DNA of 50,123 nt from an uncultured Roseburia sp. (GCA_947652855.1 CANTEO010000011.1:1-50123); one strand, 5' to 3'. Shown: positions 41,397-49,731, numbered from the stretch's first letter. Notes: generated from the letters alone by a model not told the origin. Program-made: numbers and translations.

Positions 41397-42413
41397 TTAC
41401 TGGCCTGCCCGACAGACATACCCCAACTCTTCCAGCTTCAAACAGGCCTGCTCTCCAATGATCCGGTAAAACGCGGCATTTCCATGCACCTCGTCAATCC
41501 GCAGGCTGGACGGGATCTCCCCGGCTGCAAGATCCCTTTCATCCTGTCCGGTCGGTGAAATTCCAGCGTCATTTAACCCATTCTCAAGCAGATACGCACG
41601 TATATCCAAAAAATGCTCCCCAAACGCCTCTGCAAGCGCCTCATTGATCGGCTCCACATCCGGGATCAGCTCCTTTGAGGTCAGGCCAATGACAACATAC
41701 CGCTCTGTCCCCAGGTATGCAAGCATCTCCCGCTCCATCGCAATCAGCTCATCCACCGTATCCTCTGAAGGCGGGAGGTTTGTCCCTGCAAACAAAATGA
41801 CGATATCTGACGCGTCCTTATCCTTGGAGGCAAACGTCTCCACCCTGGCCCCCGCTTCCACGATCCTGGCCTCCCCAGGCTCTGACCTGGAAAACAAGTA
41901 CCGCCCTGTCTCTGCCTGAAAGGAAAGCGTCCCTTCCACCCCGTCAATGAGGCAGGGATTGATGGCGCTGTCCTGATAACGCATCAGGCGCGGATCCTCC
42001 CCCTGCTCCAAAAGCGGGACAGCCACCGGAGCCGTGCCAGCCGGAAGCGAAAATTCCCCGGCCTCCATCGGGAACACGCCTATGCGCATCCCAATCTGCC
42101 GCGCCGTCTCCCCGGAATTTCCATAATTTAACACCTCTGCGTCTATTTTTTCCTTCAAGACGGAAGGGTACGTCACGCCGTCTCCCCCAAAGCCATACGT
42201 CAGGCTGTCCCCCCAACAGACGATCCTGCCGGAGGCTGTAAGCCTCTCCACCTGTCCGTTTTCCCCTTCCTGCCCGCCTGCCTCCTCCCGCGCATCCTGT
42301 TTTTTCTCCTTCACGCCCCCGCCCCTTTCGTCATTTTGTCCAGAGCCGCCCGCGCAGCCAGCCATGCAGGCCGCCAAAGCCAGGGCCATGCATATGAATC
42401 GTATTCTTTTCAT
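41397..42413 (-). CDS. SGNH/GDSL hydrolase lipoprotein
   Basis: The 338-residue protein has a lipoprotein signal peptide with lipobox ACMAGC (acylated Cys about residue 20), then a charged spacer of about 40 residues. The SGNH blocks appear in order: GDSLTYG (catalytic Ser), GNSGETARQ (Gly), FAGTNLP (Asn), and DEVHGN (D-x-x-H catalytic pair). It should act outside the membrane as an esterase or deacylase, perhaps on acetylated glycans; the substrate is unknown. Its start overlaps the Sce7726-like stop by four bases. Confidence 0.88.
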   Translation of the reverse strand: MKRIRFICMALALAACMAGCAGGSGQNDERGGGVKEKKQDAREEAGGQEGENGQVERLTASGRIVCWGDSLTYGFGGDGVTYPSVLKEKIDAEVLNYGNSGETARQIGMRIGVFPMEAGEFSLPAGTAPVAVPLLEQGEDPRLMRYQDSAINPCLIDGVEGTLSFQAETGRYLFSRSEPGEARIVEAGARVETFASKDKDASDIVILFAGTNLPPSEDTVDELIAMEREMLAYLGTERYVVIGLTSKELIPDVEPINEALAEAFGEHFLDIRAYLLENGLNDAGISPTGQDERDLAAGEIPSSLRIDEVHGNAAFYRIIGEQACLKLEELGYVCRAGQ

Positions 42414-42982
42414 GCCATCCCTTCCATATTCTCAAATTTGGTATAGTCCCGCTCAAACAGCTCCTCGCTGATTTGCCGCGTCAGGGTCTCCGCAGGAGCC
42501 CGTTCTATTATTTTATCAATCACAAACGCCTTGCTTTTCTGTCTGTATGCAGGCAGCCTGTTTTTTTTCTGAATATTCATAAGCTCTGACCGCCAAAGCA
42601 CGCCTAGCTTTCGCTTCATATTTAACGCGGGATTCTTAGCCGCCCCGCGCAGCACATAAAAATCCGGCATGCCTTCTTCCAGCTCTACCGTAATCACGCC
42701 CCACCAATCGGGGACGTGCTCTCTGACATGGAAGGCATGGCTCGTCCCCGCCACAATATAATTATAATCAAAATGCAGGTTATAATCCCTCACCTGACGG
42801 CTTAAGCGCGCATAAGTGTCCGCGTCGCTTTTAATCTCAATCCCATATAGCGCGTCCTGCGTCACCATAACGGCGTCCGCGCGCGATCTGCCAATCTGCT
42901 TCTCCTCTAAAATCCTGACTTTTCCGTAGGCTTCTTCCAAAAACTCAAACAACGGCTCCCTGATGTCTTTATCGTACAGCAT
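42410..42982 (-). CDS. Sce7726-like protein
   Basis: The 190-residue protein matches the Sce7726 family of unknown function. The core reads DIREPLFEFLEE, then IGRSRADAVMVTQDALYGIEIKSDADTYARL and HVPDWWGVITVE (given in part). The pattern D-A-V-M...G-I-E-I-K resembles a PD-(D/E)XK site (D ... E-x-K), so a nuclease fold is possible. The longest frame reaches 43048, but that would read through the 17-bp terminator hairpin; ATG 42982 with GGAGG five bases upstream is the start. It is coupled to the SGNH gene downstream. Confidence 0.78.
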   Translation of the reverse strand: MLYDKDIREPLFEFLEEAYGKVRILEEKQIGRSRADAVMVTQDALYGIEIKSDADTYARLSRQVRDYNLHFDYNYIVAGTSHAFHVREHVPDWWGVITVELEEGMPDFYVLRGAAKNPALNMKRKLGVLWRSELMNIQKKNRLPAYRQKSKAFVIDKIIERAPAETLTRQISEELFERDYTKFENMEGMA

Positions 42983-42996
42983 AGTCCCCTCCGAAG

Positions 42997-43039
42997 AAAA
43001 ACCATCAAAAAATATTGGAATCCCAATATTTTTTGATGG
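42997..43039 (-). terminator. Terminator with perfect 17-bp stem
   Basis: Arms 43002-43018 and 43023-43039 are exact reverse complements with a 4-base loop. The minus-strand side is followed by TTTTT (43001-42997). It ends the 211-residue gene, yet sits only about 15 bases before the Sce7726-like start, leaving no room for a promoter between them. Confidence 0.85.
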
Positions 43040-43068
43040 CTCCTGCACTGCATATGTAACAATACTGG

Positions 43069-43704
43069 CTACGCCACTTCTTTGGATGCGTAATAATCCT
43101 CAAACATCTTGTTCGCAGCGTCTATTGTGTCTTTTGAAATGCTTGGAAGCTCCCTTCCCCACGCTCCAGTGGCTAATTTGTAGCCTTTTTCCATCGCCTT
43201 TTGCATTTCCTTCATCTTGTCCACGTCGTCTCCCGCCAACGCGCTGGCGAAGTCAAACAGCCTCTGTGAGGTCTGCTTCACCCCCCAATAGCCGTCCTCG
43301 GAAATGTCCTTCTGCGCCTGCGCCTTCGTAGCCGCGTCAACCGTGAAATTGCCGCTTGCCAAGAACTTCCACATGGAGTCGTCGTCCTGCGCCTTGCCAA
43401 AGGACGTCGCCTGCTTGCTCATCATGTCTTTTACAAGGTCAACCATGCTCTGCTTCCTGGCTTCCTGATCTGCCTTCAGCTGCTTTACGAGAGCCGCCCT
43501 GTCGTCCGCCGACATTTTGTTCACAGAATACGTCGCCTTTGGGGCGTCTGGCGTCTTCTCATAAACTGCGCCTTCTTCTGCGGGAGCTTTTTCCGTGGCT
43601 TTTTCAGCCGTTTCCTTCGTATCCTCTTTTACGCTGCCTGACGCATAAGAAGCATACGGATCTTTCACTGCCGGATTCAATACGGAACCTACTGCCATAC
43701 TCAT
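43069..43704 (-). CDS. Conserved Lachnospiraceae protein, possible motility regulon
   Basis: The 211-residue protein has a polar, low-complexity N-terminal third (Lys/Glu/Ala-rich) and a helical conserved C-terminal domain with YWGVKQTSQRLFDFASALAGDD and an EKGYKLATGAWGRELPSIS stretch. The spacing recalls DUF5610-like domains in proteins of flagellated bacteria, a weak resemblance. No signal peptide or membrane segment is seen. AGAGAGGGA precedes the ATG. A SigD/sigma-28-like promoter lies about 80-105 bases upstream, which supports a motility or late-flagellar link. The function is otherwise unknown. Confidence 0.65.
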   Translation of the reverse strand: MSMAVGSVLNPAVKDPYASYASGSVKEDTKETAEKATEKAPAEEGAVYEKTPDAPKATYSVNKMSADDRAALVKQLKADQEARKQSMVDLVKDMMSKQATSFGKAQDDDSMWKFLASGNFTVDAATKAQAQKDISEDGYWGVKQTSQRLFDFASALAGDDVDKMKEMQKAMEKGYKLATGAWGRELPSISKDTIDAANKMFEDYYASKEVA

Positions 43705-43782
43705 TCCCTCTCTTTCTTTTTATATTTAATATTCCCATCGGCAAAAGCCGCATGGGAGATATTACGAAGCTGCTTTAGGTAA

Positions 43783-43809
43783 ATATCGGCTAATTTCCAT
43801 ATTTTATTA
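43783..43809 (-). promoter_or_regulatory. Sigma-28 (SigD)-like promoter
   Basis: On the minus strand GCCGATAT (43783-43790) matches the SigD -10 consensus exactly. Upstream there is TAAT at the ideal 15-base distance (43806-43809) or TAAA at 12 bases (43803-43806). The -35 element is thus imperfect. No SigA promoter was recognised in this gap. Confidence 0.5.
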
Positions 43810-43849
43810 ATCCCTTTTCCAAAGAAAGCGGCAAGCGCAAGCCTCCCTG

Positions 43850-44752
43850 CTACATTTCCCTTATTTTTTCCGCAATGGAAACATTCTCCTGCTGCCGAAA
43901 GGAATCGTCGCTATGCTTTAACACGCCAGTAAGATATTCACCGCTCCTTTTGCATTCTATGCCAATCAGCACAGCAGCCTTATTCTCGTTCTGACGCTGC
44001 AGCCTTCCATGATTCGTAGGGAACTGAGGGTTTGAAGCCAATTCTAATTGATAGCCCCGCGATTCATGCTTATTGTTTTTAGAATTTTTGCTGAAAAAAA
44101 TCGCAAACGCTTCATGCGGGCGATTGCTGCCCACATCCGCCAGAGGAACGGCGCGCCAGTCGCTGACACGCGACTCATGCAAGACAGGCACATCGGGCAG
44201 CATTTCTATGTAGCCGCGCGCGATGTCAGAAATATCCTTTCCGTCCAATCTAATAAATCCCGCCTGATCCGCGCTCATGGGAATCTCGCCTGGAATCCCC
44301 CTGCCCCGAAGCTCTATCAGCCTCCGTATGAATCCATCCTGCCCCATCGAGACAGGAACCGTATCTATGCCCTGCCCAGGATCATCCGCGCGAAGCGTTC
44401 CCGAAGGCCCTATAAAAAGATTCGACTCTGTCCATGCGACTTCCTTGAAGAAATTCCGGCATTTATCATCATAATAATTCAGCACGTCACGCTGCCCATT
44501 TTTGCAAGCCCTGACTATGTTATGGACGGCCGAATCATTTGTCGCGCTCCACCGCCCATAATACCTTAAAAACTTCTGATACTTCGCGTCACTGTCCAGC
44601 GCATCCCCCAAAAGCTGAAAATACGCCAAAAGAATGACCCCAAACGCATACATATGCGGATAGCAGACCACATGATGGCGGGACAGATGCGCGCCTAGCG
44701 TATCTCCCCCGTGTGGGTAGTCATTTCTCCTATAATCATACTCTAACCTCAT
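43850..44752 (-). CDS. Uncharacterised protein with His-rich HNH-like pattern
   Basis: The 300-residue protein has no family that I can name. Near the N terminus AHLSRHHVVCYPHMYAF holds four His in eleven residues (H22, H26, H27, H33). Around residues 108-128 WTESNLFIGPSGTLRADDPG follows, and near the end NHGRLQRQNENK. This order (R-H-H, W-x-x-N-L-x-x-G-P, R-x-D-D-P-G) recalls bacterial proteins of the HNH/His-Me toxin type, where the paired His form the nuclease centre; this is a weak, motif-level inference. No signal peptide or membrane segment is seen. A strong AGGAGGG precedes the ATG. It is the last gene of the DUF2589 operon. Confidence 0.6.
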   Translation of the reverse strand: MRLEYDYRRNDYPHGGDTLGAHLSRHHVVCYPHMYAFGVILLAYFQLLGDALDSDAKYQKFLRYYGRWSATNDSAVHNIVRACKNGQRDVLNYYDDKCRNFFKEVAWTESNLFIGPSGTLRADDPGQGIDTVPVSMGQDGFIRRLIELRGRGIPGEIPMSADQAGFIRLDGKDISDIARGYIEMLPDVPVLHESRVSDWRAVPLADVGSNRPHEAFAIFFSKNSKNNKHESRGYQLELASNPQFPTNHGRLQRQNENKAAVLIGIECKRSGEYLTGVLKHSDDSFRQQENVSIAEKIREM

Positions 44753-44800
44753 AATGCCCTCCTACAGCGCCAAGAGGCAGACGCCCCATTCGCCCCTGCA

Positions 44801-45451
44801 CTATGGCTGGCCGCCCGGACGGCGCCCTTCTTCTCCCTGGCCCTCCGGCTTTTTCGGCGGATTCTTCCCATCGCCCTTCTCCGCGTCCGCTAGAAGCGCA
44901 TTCTCCTTTTTGCCTTCGATTGGCCGCGTGGCGCTGTCCGTAATCGCGTCAATAATCCGAAGGAGCGCTTCTGGCGCCTGCTGCTTCCTCGCGGACACGT
45001 GAAACGCGTATTTCGCCCTTGTGTCCGTGCTCCTCGTCTGGCTGCTGCTATGCGTGACGCTCCCCGTCATTTTTGCGCTGACCGGGCTGAACCATTTGCT
45101 GCCCACTTCTGTGTCAATTTTTTCCTGCCCTTCCTTTTTCTCCACCTCCGCAGTGGCTATAGAAAGATCAAAGGAGATGTCCACATTCTCCACAGCCAGA
45201 TTTGGCAGTCCCGTCATTGCAAGAAACGGAGCCTCAATATGACGCTCTTTCGTCTCCCCGCCGCTTTCGTCACTGTAATTGAACGTGACCATGCGCACAT
45301 TGCCATCCTTGTCCATGCCCACGGACTGTATGTACCGGGCAAGCGCCATGCTCATCTCACTTTGCGCTTTCATGGCGGCCGTCAGCGGAGCCGCCACCAT
45401 TTTCTCAATTGGAAGGTTATTGATTACGTTTCCTATTAATTTTTCATCCAT
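44801..45451 (-). CDS. DUF2589 family protein
   Basis: The 216-residue protein fits DUF2589: NLPIEKMVAAPLTAAMKAQSEMSMALARYI at the N terminus (given in part), the F-N-Y-S-D-E strand, then a hydrophobic APFLAMTGLPNLAVENVDISFDLSI core, and a repeated-Ser strand TGSVTHSSSQ before a beta-rich stretch YAFHVSARKQQAPEAL. The C-terminal 40 residues are Gly/Pro/Glu-rich and disordered. The function of the family is unknown. It stands between a partner of similar layout and the His-rich protein gene, with GGAG nine bases before the start. Confidence 0.72.
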   Translation of the reverse strand: MDEKLIGNVINNLPIEKMVAAPLTAAMKAQSEMSMALARYIQSVGMDKDGNVRMVTFNYSDESGGETKERHIEAPFLAMTGLPNLAVENVDISFDLSIATAEVEKKEGQEKIDTEVGSKWFSPVSAKMTGSVTHSSSQTRSTDTRAKYAFHVSARKQQAPEALLRIIDAITDSATRPIEGKKENALLADAEKGDGKNPPKKPEGQGEEGRRPGGQP

Positions 45452-45490
45452 TTCGCCATTCTCCTTTTCTTTTTCTGCCTGCCCCCTGCC

Positions 45491-46045
45491 TTACTGCCGC
45501 CCTTCCCCTTCTTCCCCACACGTATGGAGAACGAGGCTGTTGTTCAATATCTCCAGCATTCTGGACAGCGACTCTGGCGGATTGCTGGCCTTAAACGTCA
45601 TTTCAATTTCCATATTTGTATTGTCATCCTCATGGCTGACGTTGCACACGTCAACAAGCATCGTCGTCCTGGACAGGGCATATGCCTCCCCATCCTCTTT
45701 CCGCCCTCCTTCCGGCTCCATAATTGCCTGCTTTAAGTCCATGTCCCGAATATTCACTTTCATCTTCACCTTCATTTTGTCAATCTCAAGGGCGTTGTGA
45801 TCCGTCAGGCAGATCAACGGGACATCCATATAATGCCCCTGATCCAAATAAACGCGCTTCGTCTCAATCCCGTCCTCTTCCGTGATGAACTTCTGTATCG
45901 TATTTAAGTAATGCCGCTCCACGATTTCGATGCAGGAATTGACGCAATATTGAATCCCACGCACCACGTCGCTTAACGTCATCGCATTCTCATTGAATCT
46001 TTTCTTGCTCTTTGACCATTTGATGAAAGACATATTCCACCTCAT
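45491..46045 (-). CDS. DUF2589-associated beta-rich protein
   Basis: The 184-residue protein has the same general layout as its downstream neighbour: an N-terminal helix (LSDVVRGIQYCVNSCIEIVERHYL), then a long beta-rich part with MDVPLICLTDHNALEIDKMKVKMKVNI, matching in spirit the APFLAMTGLPNLAVENVDISFDLSI core of the DUF2589 partner. The two are probably paralogues forming a heteromeric assembly. The longest frame starts at TTG 46138; ATG 46045 (GGGAG upstream) or ATG 46033 (GAGG six bases upstream) is likelier. It is the first gene of the operon driven by the extended -10 promoter at 46076-46104. Confidence 0.65.
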   Translation of the reverse strand: MRWNMSFIKWSKSKKRFNENAMTLSDVVRGIQYCVNSCIEIVERHYLNTIQKFITEEDGIETKRVYLDQGHYMDVPLICLTDHNALEIDKMKVKMKVNIRDMDLKQAIMEPEGGRKEDGEAYALSRTTMLVDVCNVSHEDDNTNMEIEMTFKASNPPESLSRMLEILNNSLVLHTCGEEGEGRQ

Positions 46046-46075
46046 TTTCTCCCGTTTTCGACAAAATTCTTTTGA

Positions 46076-46104
46076 ATTATACCATATTTTTTCCTTTAAA
46101 CTAA
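46076..46104 (-). promoter_or_regulatory. Extended -10 promoter of the DUF2589 operon
   Basis: On the minus strand TATAAT (46076-46081) is preceded by TGG, giving an extended -10 box. The -35 candidate TTAGTT (46099-46104) at 17 bases is poor, which suggests help from an activator. Confidence 0.6.
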
Positions 46105-46107
46105 AAA

Positions 46108-46169
46108 TTTCACACAAAATCGTCAATTGACTTTGCAAATTTGCGCCAATCGCTACCGTTTGTGTGAAA
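46108..46169. promoter_or_regulatory. Nested palindromic operator upstream of DUF2589 operon
   Basis: TTTCACACAAA (46108-46118) and TTTGTGTGAAA (46159-46169) are exact 11-bp inverted arms. A 10-bp palindrome GCAAATTTGC (46135-46144) lies almost exactly at their centre. The inner arm ends four bases from the weak -35 box, a usual activator position. No T-run follows, so it is not a terminator. Confidence 0.6.
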
Positions 46170-46199
46170 CCATCCTTCCATTTCTTCTATTTTCTGTCT

Positions 46200-46865
46200 T
46201 TATGGGCATCTCTCCAAAGAAGCCGAACCTTCTATGCGCCTCCATTCAAATTCCTGACAGGCTCCCTCTGCGTCCTTTTGCGCCGACAGCGCAAGGACAA
46301 ATTCTCCCACAGGAAAAAGAAAATGCGCCGCACTGCCATCCGGCCCCTGCACCGGGCAGGGACGGCCTTCCCGCAGGGACGCGTCCGAAACGTCAAACGA
46401 TATCTTTGCAAGAGGGATGCAAATCCCCTCCCCCGTCATCTTCACATAGCTTTCCTTCAATGTCCACAGCCGCAAAAAGCGCTTCGCCTCAGGCTCCGTC
46501 AAAAACCCCCCGCCCCGCGGCCCTTCCCCGCCAAAGACATACGACAATTCCCGTTGGCTGCAGCACTTTGCCGCAGCGGCGCAGCGCACGCGCCGCATGC
46601 ATTCCATGTCAACCCCAACCGGGCGGTTGGACACGGCCGCGGCCGCCCCCCTCCTGCAATGGCTGACATTAAACTGCACCCGCGCGTCCTTCCCATAATA
46701 TGGCTTCCCACGCTTCGCCCTCTGTATGGCGCCCCGATCCAGCTCCTGCCCAAAAAAATCCGAAAACCCCTGCGCAAGCAGGCGCAACGATTCCTCCCGC
46801 TCACAAAGCAGGCGCCGCCCTGACAAAAAGTAATGCACCATGCCGCCCAATACGCCTTCCTTCAT
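46200..46865 (-). CDS. Sfp-type 4'-phosphopantetheinyl transferase
   Basis: The 221-residue enzyme moves 4'-phosphopantetheine from CoA to carrier proteins. Motifs: FNVSHC, PVGVDMECMRR (Mg-binding D-x-E), and FLRLWTLKESYVKMTGEG (catalytic W-x-x-K-E-S-x-x-K). This is the broad-range Sfp type rather than AcpS. The longest frame reaches 47123 but its first 86 residues overlap the next gene; ATG 46865 with GGGGGG eight bases upstream is chosen. No NRPS, PKS or carrier protein gene is in the window, so its clients lie elsewhere. Confidence 0.88.
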   Translation of the reverse strand: MKEGVLGGMVHYFLSGRRLLCEREESLRLLAQGFSDFFGQELDRGAIQRAKRGKPYYGKDARVQFNVSHCRRGAAAAVSNRPVGVDMECMRRVRCAAAAKCCSQRELSYVFGGEGPRGGGFLTEPEAKRFLRLWTLKESYVKMTGEGICIPLAKISFDVSDASLREGRPCPVQGPDGSAAHFLFPVGEFVLALSAQKDAEGACQEFEWRRIEGSASLERCP

Positions 46866-46948
46866 CTGCCATGCCCCCCTTCCATATAACGGAACTATAG
46901 CATATCCTTTGGCGCCTGACAAGAAGCTGACTAAGGCAGGCCGTCGCG

Positions 46949-47428
46949 CTAACCTCCAAAAAACGCCGCAATTAGAATCGGGAGCAGAAACAATGTAAAA
47001 GCAGAGAATCTCCTTGCAGACTGATACAAAATGACAGAGGCTGCCGCGCCAAGCAAAGCGCACGCCTGCACAGAAACCGCCTCCTGAAACGCCCAATAAA
47101 GCGCCATTCCCCAGACAAGCCATCCCATGCCCATCGCCGCCAGGCTGTTTTCCCTCCTGACTCGCCCCATCGCCGCTTCATCCGATCCTTTTCTCCTTCT
47201 GTCCGCCCGACTGTGATTCATGCACCAATCATAAAATGAAATGCGGCATCCCTGATCCACCGCAGTCACATATGCGCTTATATTTGCCTTCGTTGCATAA
47301 AAGCTCCCCTCATTCGCCCTCACGCGGTATCTGCTTAACTCCCTGCGCTCTTTCTCTGTAATATTCATAGGCCGTCCCTTGGCCTTTTGATATAAAAGCT
47401 CCGTTTTCCTCGCCTTATTCATCTTCAT
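46949..47428 (-). CDS. Membrane protein with two C-terminal helices
   Basis: The 159-residue protein has a basic N-terminal half of about 90 residues with no known domain and a C-terminal half with three hydrophobic stretches (about 96-115, 118-138 and 140-158), ending in AAFFGG. I recognise no family. It lies 26 bases after the 575-residue gene and 83 bases before the transferase gene. Confidence 0.6.
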   Translation of the reverse strand: MKMNKARKTELLYQKAKGRPMNITEKERRELSRYRVRANEGSFYATKANISAYVTAVDQGCRISFYDWCMNHSRADRRRKGSDEAAMGRVRRENSLAAMGMGWLVWGMALYWAFQEAVSVQACALLGAAASVILYQSARRFSAFTLFLLPILIAAFFGG

Positions 47429-47454
47429 GCGTCCCCTTCCGCTGCCATTACGCC

Positions 47455-49182
47455 CTATCCTTCCAAAACTGCCACTTCCGAAATCTTCTTAAATATCCAC
47501 GCGCACATCATGAACCATTCGAATTGCTCTGTCCTATTCCCGCAAAAATCAAAGCCCTCCCTCACAATGCTGACGCTTGACAATTTTGACATCCCGTCCC
47601 AAACCAGATTCCCATCCACATCCCGGAAAGCGTCATTGAGATATCCGCGGGTCGATTCCAAAAGCGCGAACCGCTCCTTATCCCGAACAAACAGCGCTGT
47701 CCTTGCCGTCTTTTTCTTCCTGCTGAAGGACAGCTCAATATGCGCCTTGGAAGTCCCAAACCTTAAGGCGTGCCAATTCCGATCCGCAGGCGCCGATTTT
47801 AAAAAGCGCGCATCCAAAAAACGCTTGTTTTGCGCATTTCCAAATGCATGATCCACAAACTCCTTCCAGTACGCAAGACAGGAGCCTTCTGCTGGCGCGC
47901 TCCTTTGGACGCCGACTTCCTCATCTGGGGCGCAACAGAGGGCAGACGCGCTGCCTAACCCGTTCTTTCCATTCAAAAAATTGTCCTCTGCCATGCCCTC
48001 TTCCTCTGAAAAACGTTTTGGAAAATGGCTCTGCATCCAGTTTGGGCGCAGAAGGCGCGGGGGATTCTGCGCCAAGCTGAATTGCTTTTCATTCCCAAGG
48101 CCGTCATCGACATAAAAAATATAGTCCCCACATACCTGAAATTTGTCAGCCGCCTGATAGGGCGACCGATACAAATTTGCAGAGGCGTTTCCATTCTGAT
48201 CATAAGAATATAAGGAAAGCGCGCCCCCTGCCTGAAATCTGCGCCGGCCGTCAAAAAACTCCCTGGATGGCCTTCCCTTAGACGGACGCTCTCTCACAGT
48301 CCATGTTGGCATCGTCCCAAACGCGCGCGCCCCTGCGCCAGATCCAATCTCTTTTGGCTCCCATAACCAGGAGCCGCCCAAATCCCTTTGAATCCACATC
48401 ACATCCCGCTTCATGTCAAAAAATGCAATGGAGCGCCACAGCTTCCGATACTCTTCTCGCCTTTCCCAGAATGCTTGGGGCGACGTCACGCATGTATGCG
48501 GCTGCACATTGCCGCAGTTTATGCAGCGAAGCTTTCCTTCTGAAAATTCATAGCTATACCAGCCGCCCGCCTCATTTTCAAGAGCCTCTTCCCTCTCCTC
48601 ATCTTCAGGATAATAATAATGACAGAAATCTATCCAAAAGACTGCTCTTTTTTGGTTTGCCATAATGTGGCTTAAGCGGATGCATTGATAGCTTTTCATC
48701 CCCTCTGAATTTACGCCTAAGTTCACCCTGCCCTTCGTCGCATAAATACGATGGAATTGCTGCGTTTCTATGTCATGCCAAACGGCAGAATAGGCCTCTT
48801 TGCCGTCGCAGGTAATCAGATACACACGGCTGTCGCAAATATAATAGGAGCAGATCTTATCACAGCAGTCAATGACGTCTTTTTCATTTCCCCCAAAGTC
48901 ATATGCCGTTATTTTTTCCCCAATGGCATAAATGCCATATGCATTCACAAAAATACTCACGCCCGAATCTATTTCCCTTATGATTTTGGGCCTTGCGCCA
49001 TCTTCCTTTGATTTCCACAGATACCCGTTCTTTTCATAATACATCTTCCCTTCATACGATGCATAGTTCAAGCGAAGATCCCATGCGACGCCGTCACTGC
49101 CCCACCCACGCTCATTCATTCCTCCAAAATACCGATAACGCTCACTGCCAAGCGTCTCTCCATAGCCTGTCTTTTCCATCAT
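47455..49182 (-). CDS. Uncharacterised 575-residue protein, beta-propeller-like
   Basis: No family is recognised with confidence. The first 250 residues contain repeated phrases of the form G-x-x-Y-Y...N-G-x-L-W...D-G and a short I-Y-A-I-G-E-K-I, V-Y-L-I-T-C-D-G, as in DUF5050-like beta-propellers. A Cys pair in LRCINCGN and another Tyr/Trp-rich repeat block (about 330-390, FYVDDGLGNEKQF) follow. The C-terminal 150 residues are helix/strand mixed. No signal peptide or membrane segment is seen. GGGAGGGAG precedes the ATG; a second ATG follows at once. It is flanked by the nuclease-like gene 15 bases upstream and a membrane protein gene downstream, in one operon. Confidence 0.6.
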   Translation of the reverse strand: MMEKTGYGETLGSERYRYFGGMNERGWGSDGVAWDLRLNYASYEGKMYYEKNGYLWKSKEDGARPKIIREIDSGVSIFVNAYGIYAIGEKITAYDFGGNEKDVIDCCDKICSYYICDSRVYLITCDGKEAYSAVWHDIETQQFHRIYATKGRVNLGVNSEGMKSYQCIRLSHIMANQKRAVFWIDFCHYYYPEDEEREEALENEAGGWYSYEFSEGKLRCINCGNVQPHTCVTSPQAFWERREEYRKLWRSIAFFDMKRDVMWIQRDLGGSWLWEPKEIGSGAGARAFGTMPTWTVRERPSKGRPSREFFDGRRRFQAGGALSLYSYDQNGNASANLYRSPYQAADKFQVCGDYIFYVDDGLGNEKQFSLAQNPPRLLRPNWMQSHFPKRFSEEEGMAEDNFLNGKNGLGSASALCCAPDEEVGVQRSAPAEGSCLAYWKEFVDHAFGNAQNKRFLDARFLKSAPADRNWHALRFGTSKAHIELSFSRKKKTARTALFVRDKERFALLESTRGYLNDAFRDVDGNLVWDGMSKLSSVSIVREGFDFCGNRTEQFEWFMMCAWIFKKISEVAVLEG

Positions 49183-49197
49183 CGTCTCCCTCCCTGC

Positions 49198-49731
49198 TCA
49201 CTCCATAAACGAAACCGTCTCATCAAGCGCAGAAAATGCCAACTCTGTATAATCTACCCTGCGGCACTCTCTGACTGCGCTTAAATGCCTTACTTTTTTT
49301 CCCTCTGTATATTTGAATTGAATCCCATCCGCCACAGAGCCTAAAAAGCATATGCCTGGATCTTCGCTCATCTCTTTCAAATCCTTCAGCTGCATAAAGA
49401 AGACGCGGATTTTCTTCGCTCCCTCCATCTCATCCACAAAGACAAACGCCACCGCAGGAATCATCCCAAAGGTTTCTGCCGTAAAGGAAAGCTTTTCCAT
49501 ATTATTTTGGTCAAACTTGAAGCTTTTGCTCTCATTATCTGGAAAATTCCTCCCTTTCACGGATACCGCATACCGAATCCTTTTGTCTTCTCTTTTTGCC
49601 GCAATCAGATCGGCGCCGACATGGTCGATCCTTGCAACGGACATATTTTTTAGCTGTCCCAACACATACATAGCCAAGCATTCTGCAAAATCACCGAATT
49701 GCTTCGGCCACCTGTCATCTTTTCCGTCCAT
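49198..49731 (-). CDS. PD-(D/E)XK-like nuclease superfamily protein
   Basis: The 177-residue protein has the order seen in Holliday-resolvase and restriction-like folds: an N-terminal helix with FGDFAECLAMYVLG (E17), then IDHVGADLIA (D41) and YAVSVKGRNF (V-x-V-K, K59). The Glu normally two residues before Lys is Ser here, so the first-helix Glu would supply the metal ligand, as in several members of the superfamily. The second half is an alpha/beta region with AVAFVFVDE. No methylase or specificity partner is adjacent, so it is not an evident restriction system. It follows a 97-residue gene and precedes the 575-residue gene by 15 bases. Confidence 0.65.
   Translation of the reverse strand: MDGKDDRWPKQFGDFAECLAMYVLGQLKNMSVARIDHVGADLIAAKREDKRIRYAVSVKGRNFPDNESKSFKFDQNNMEKLSFTAETFGMIPAVAFVFVDEMEGAKKIRVFFMQLKDLKEMSEDPGICFLGSVADGIQFKYTEGKKVRHLSAVRECRRVDYTELAFSALDETVSFME

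Noticed and set aside
46866..47123. 86-codon extension of the phosphopantetheinyl transferase
   Set aside because: It overlaps the membrane-protein gene in another frame and lacks the family's N terminus.
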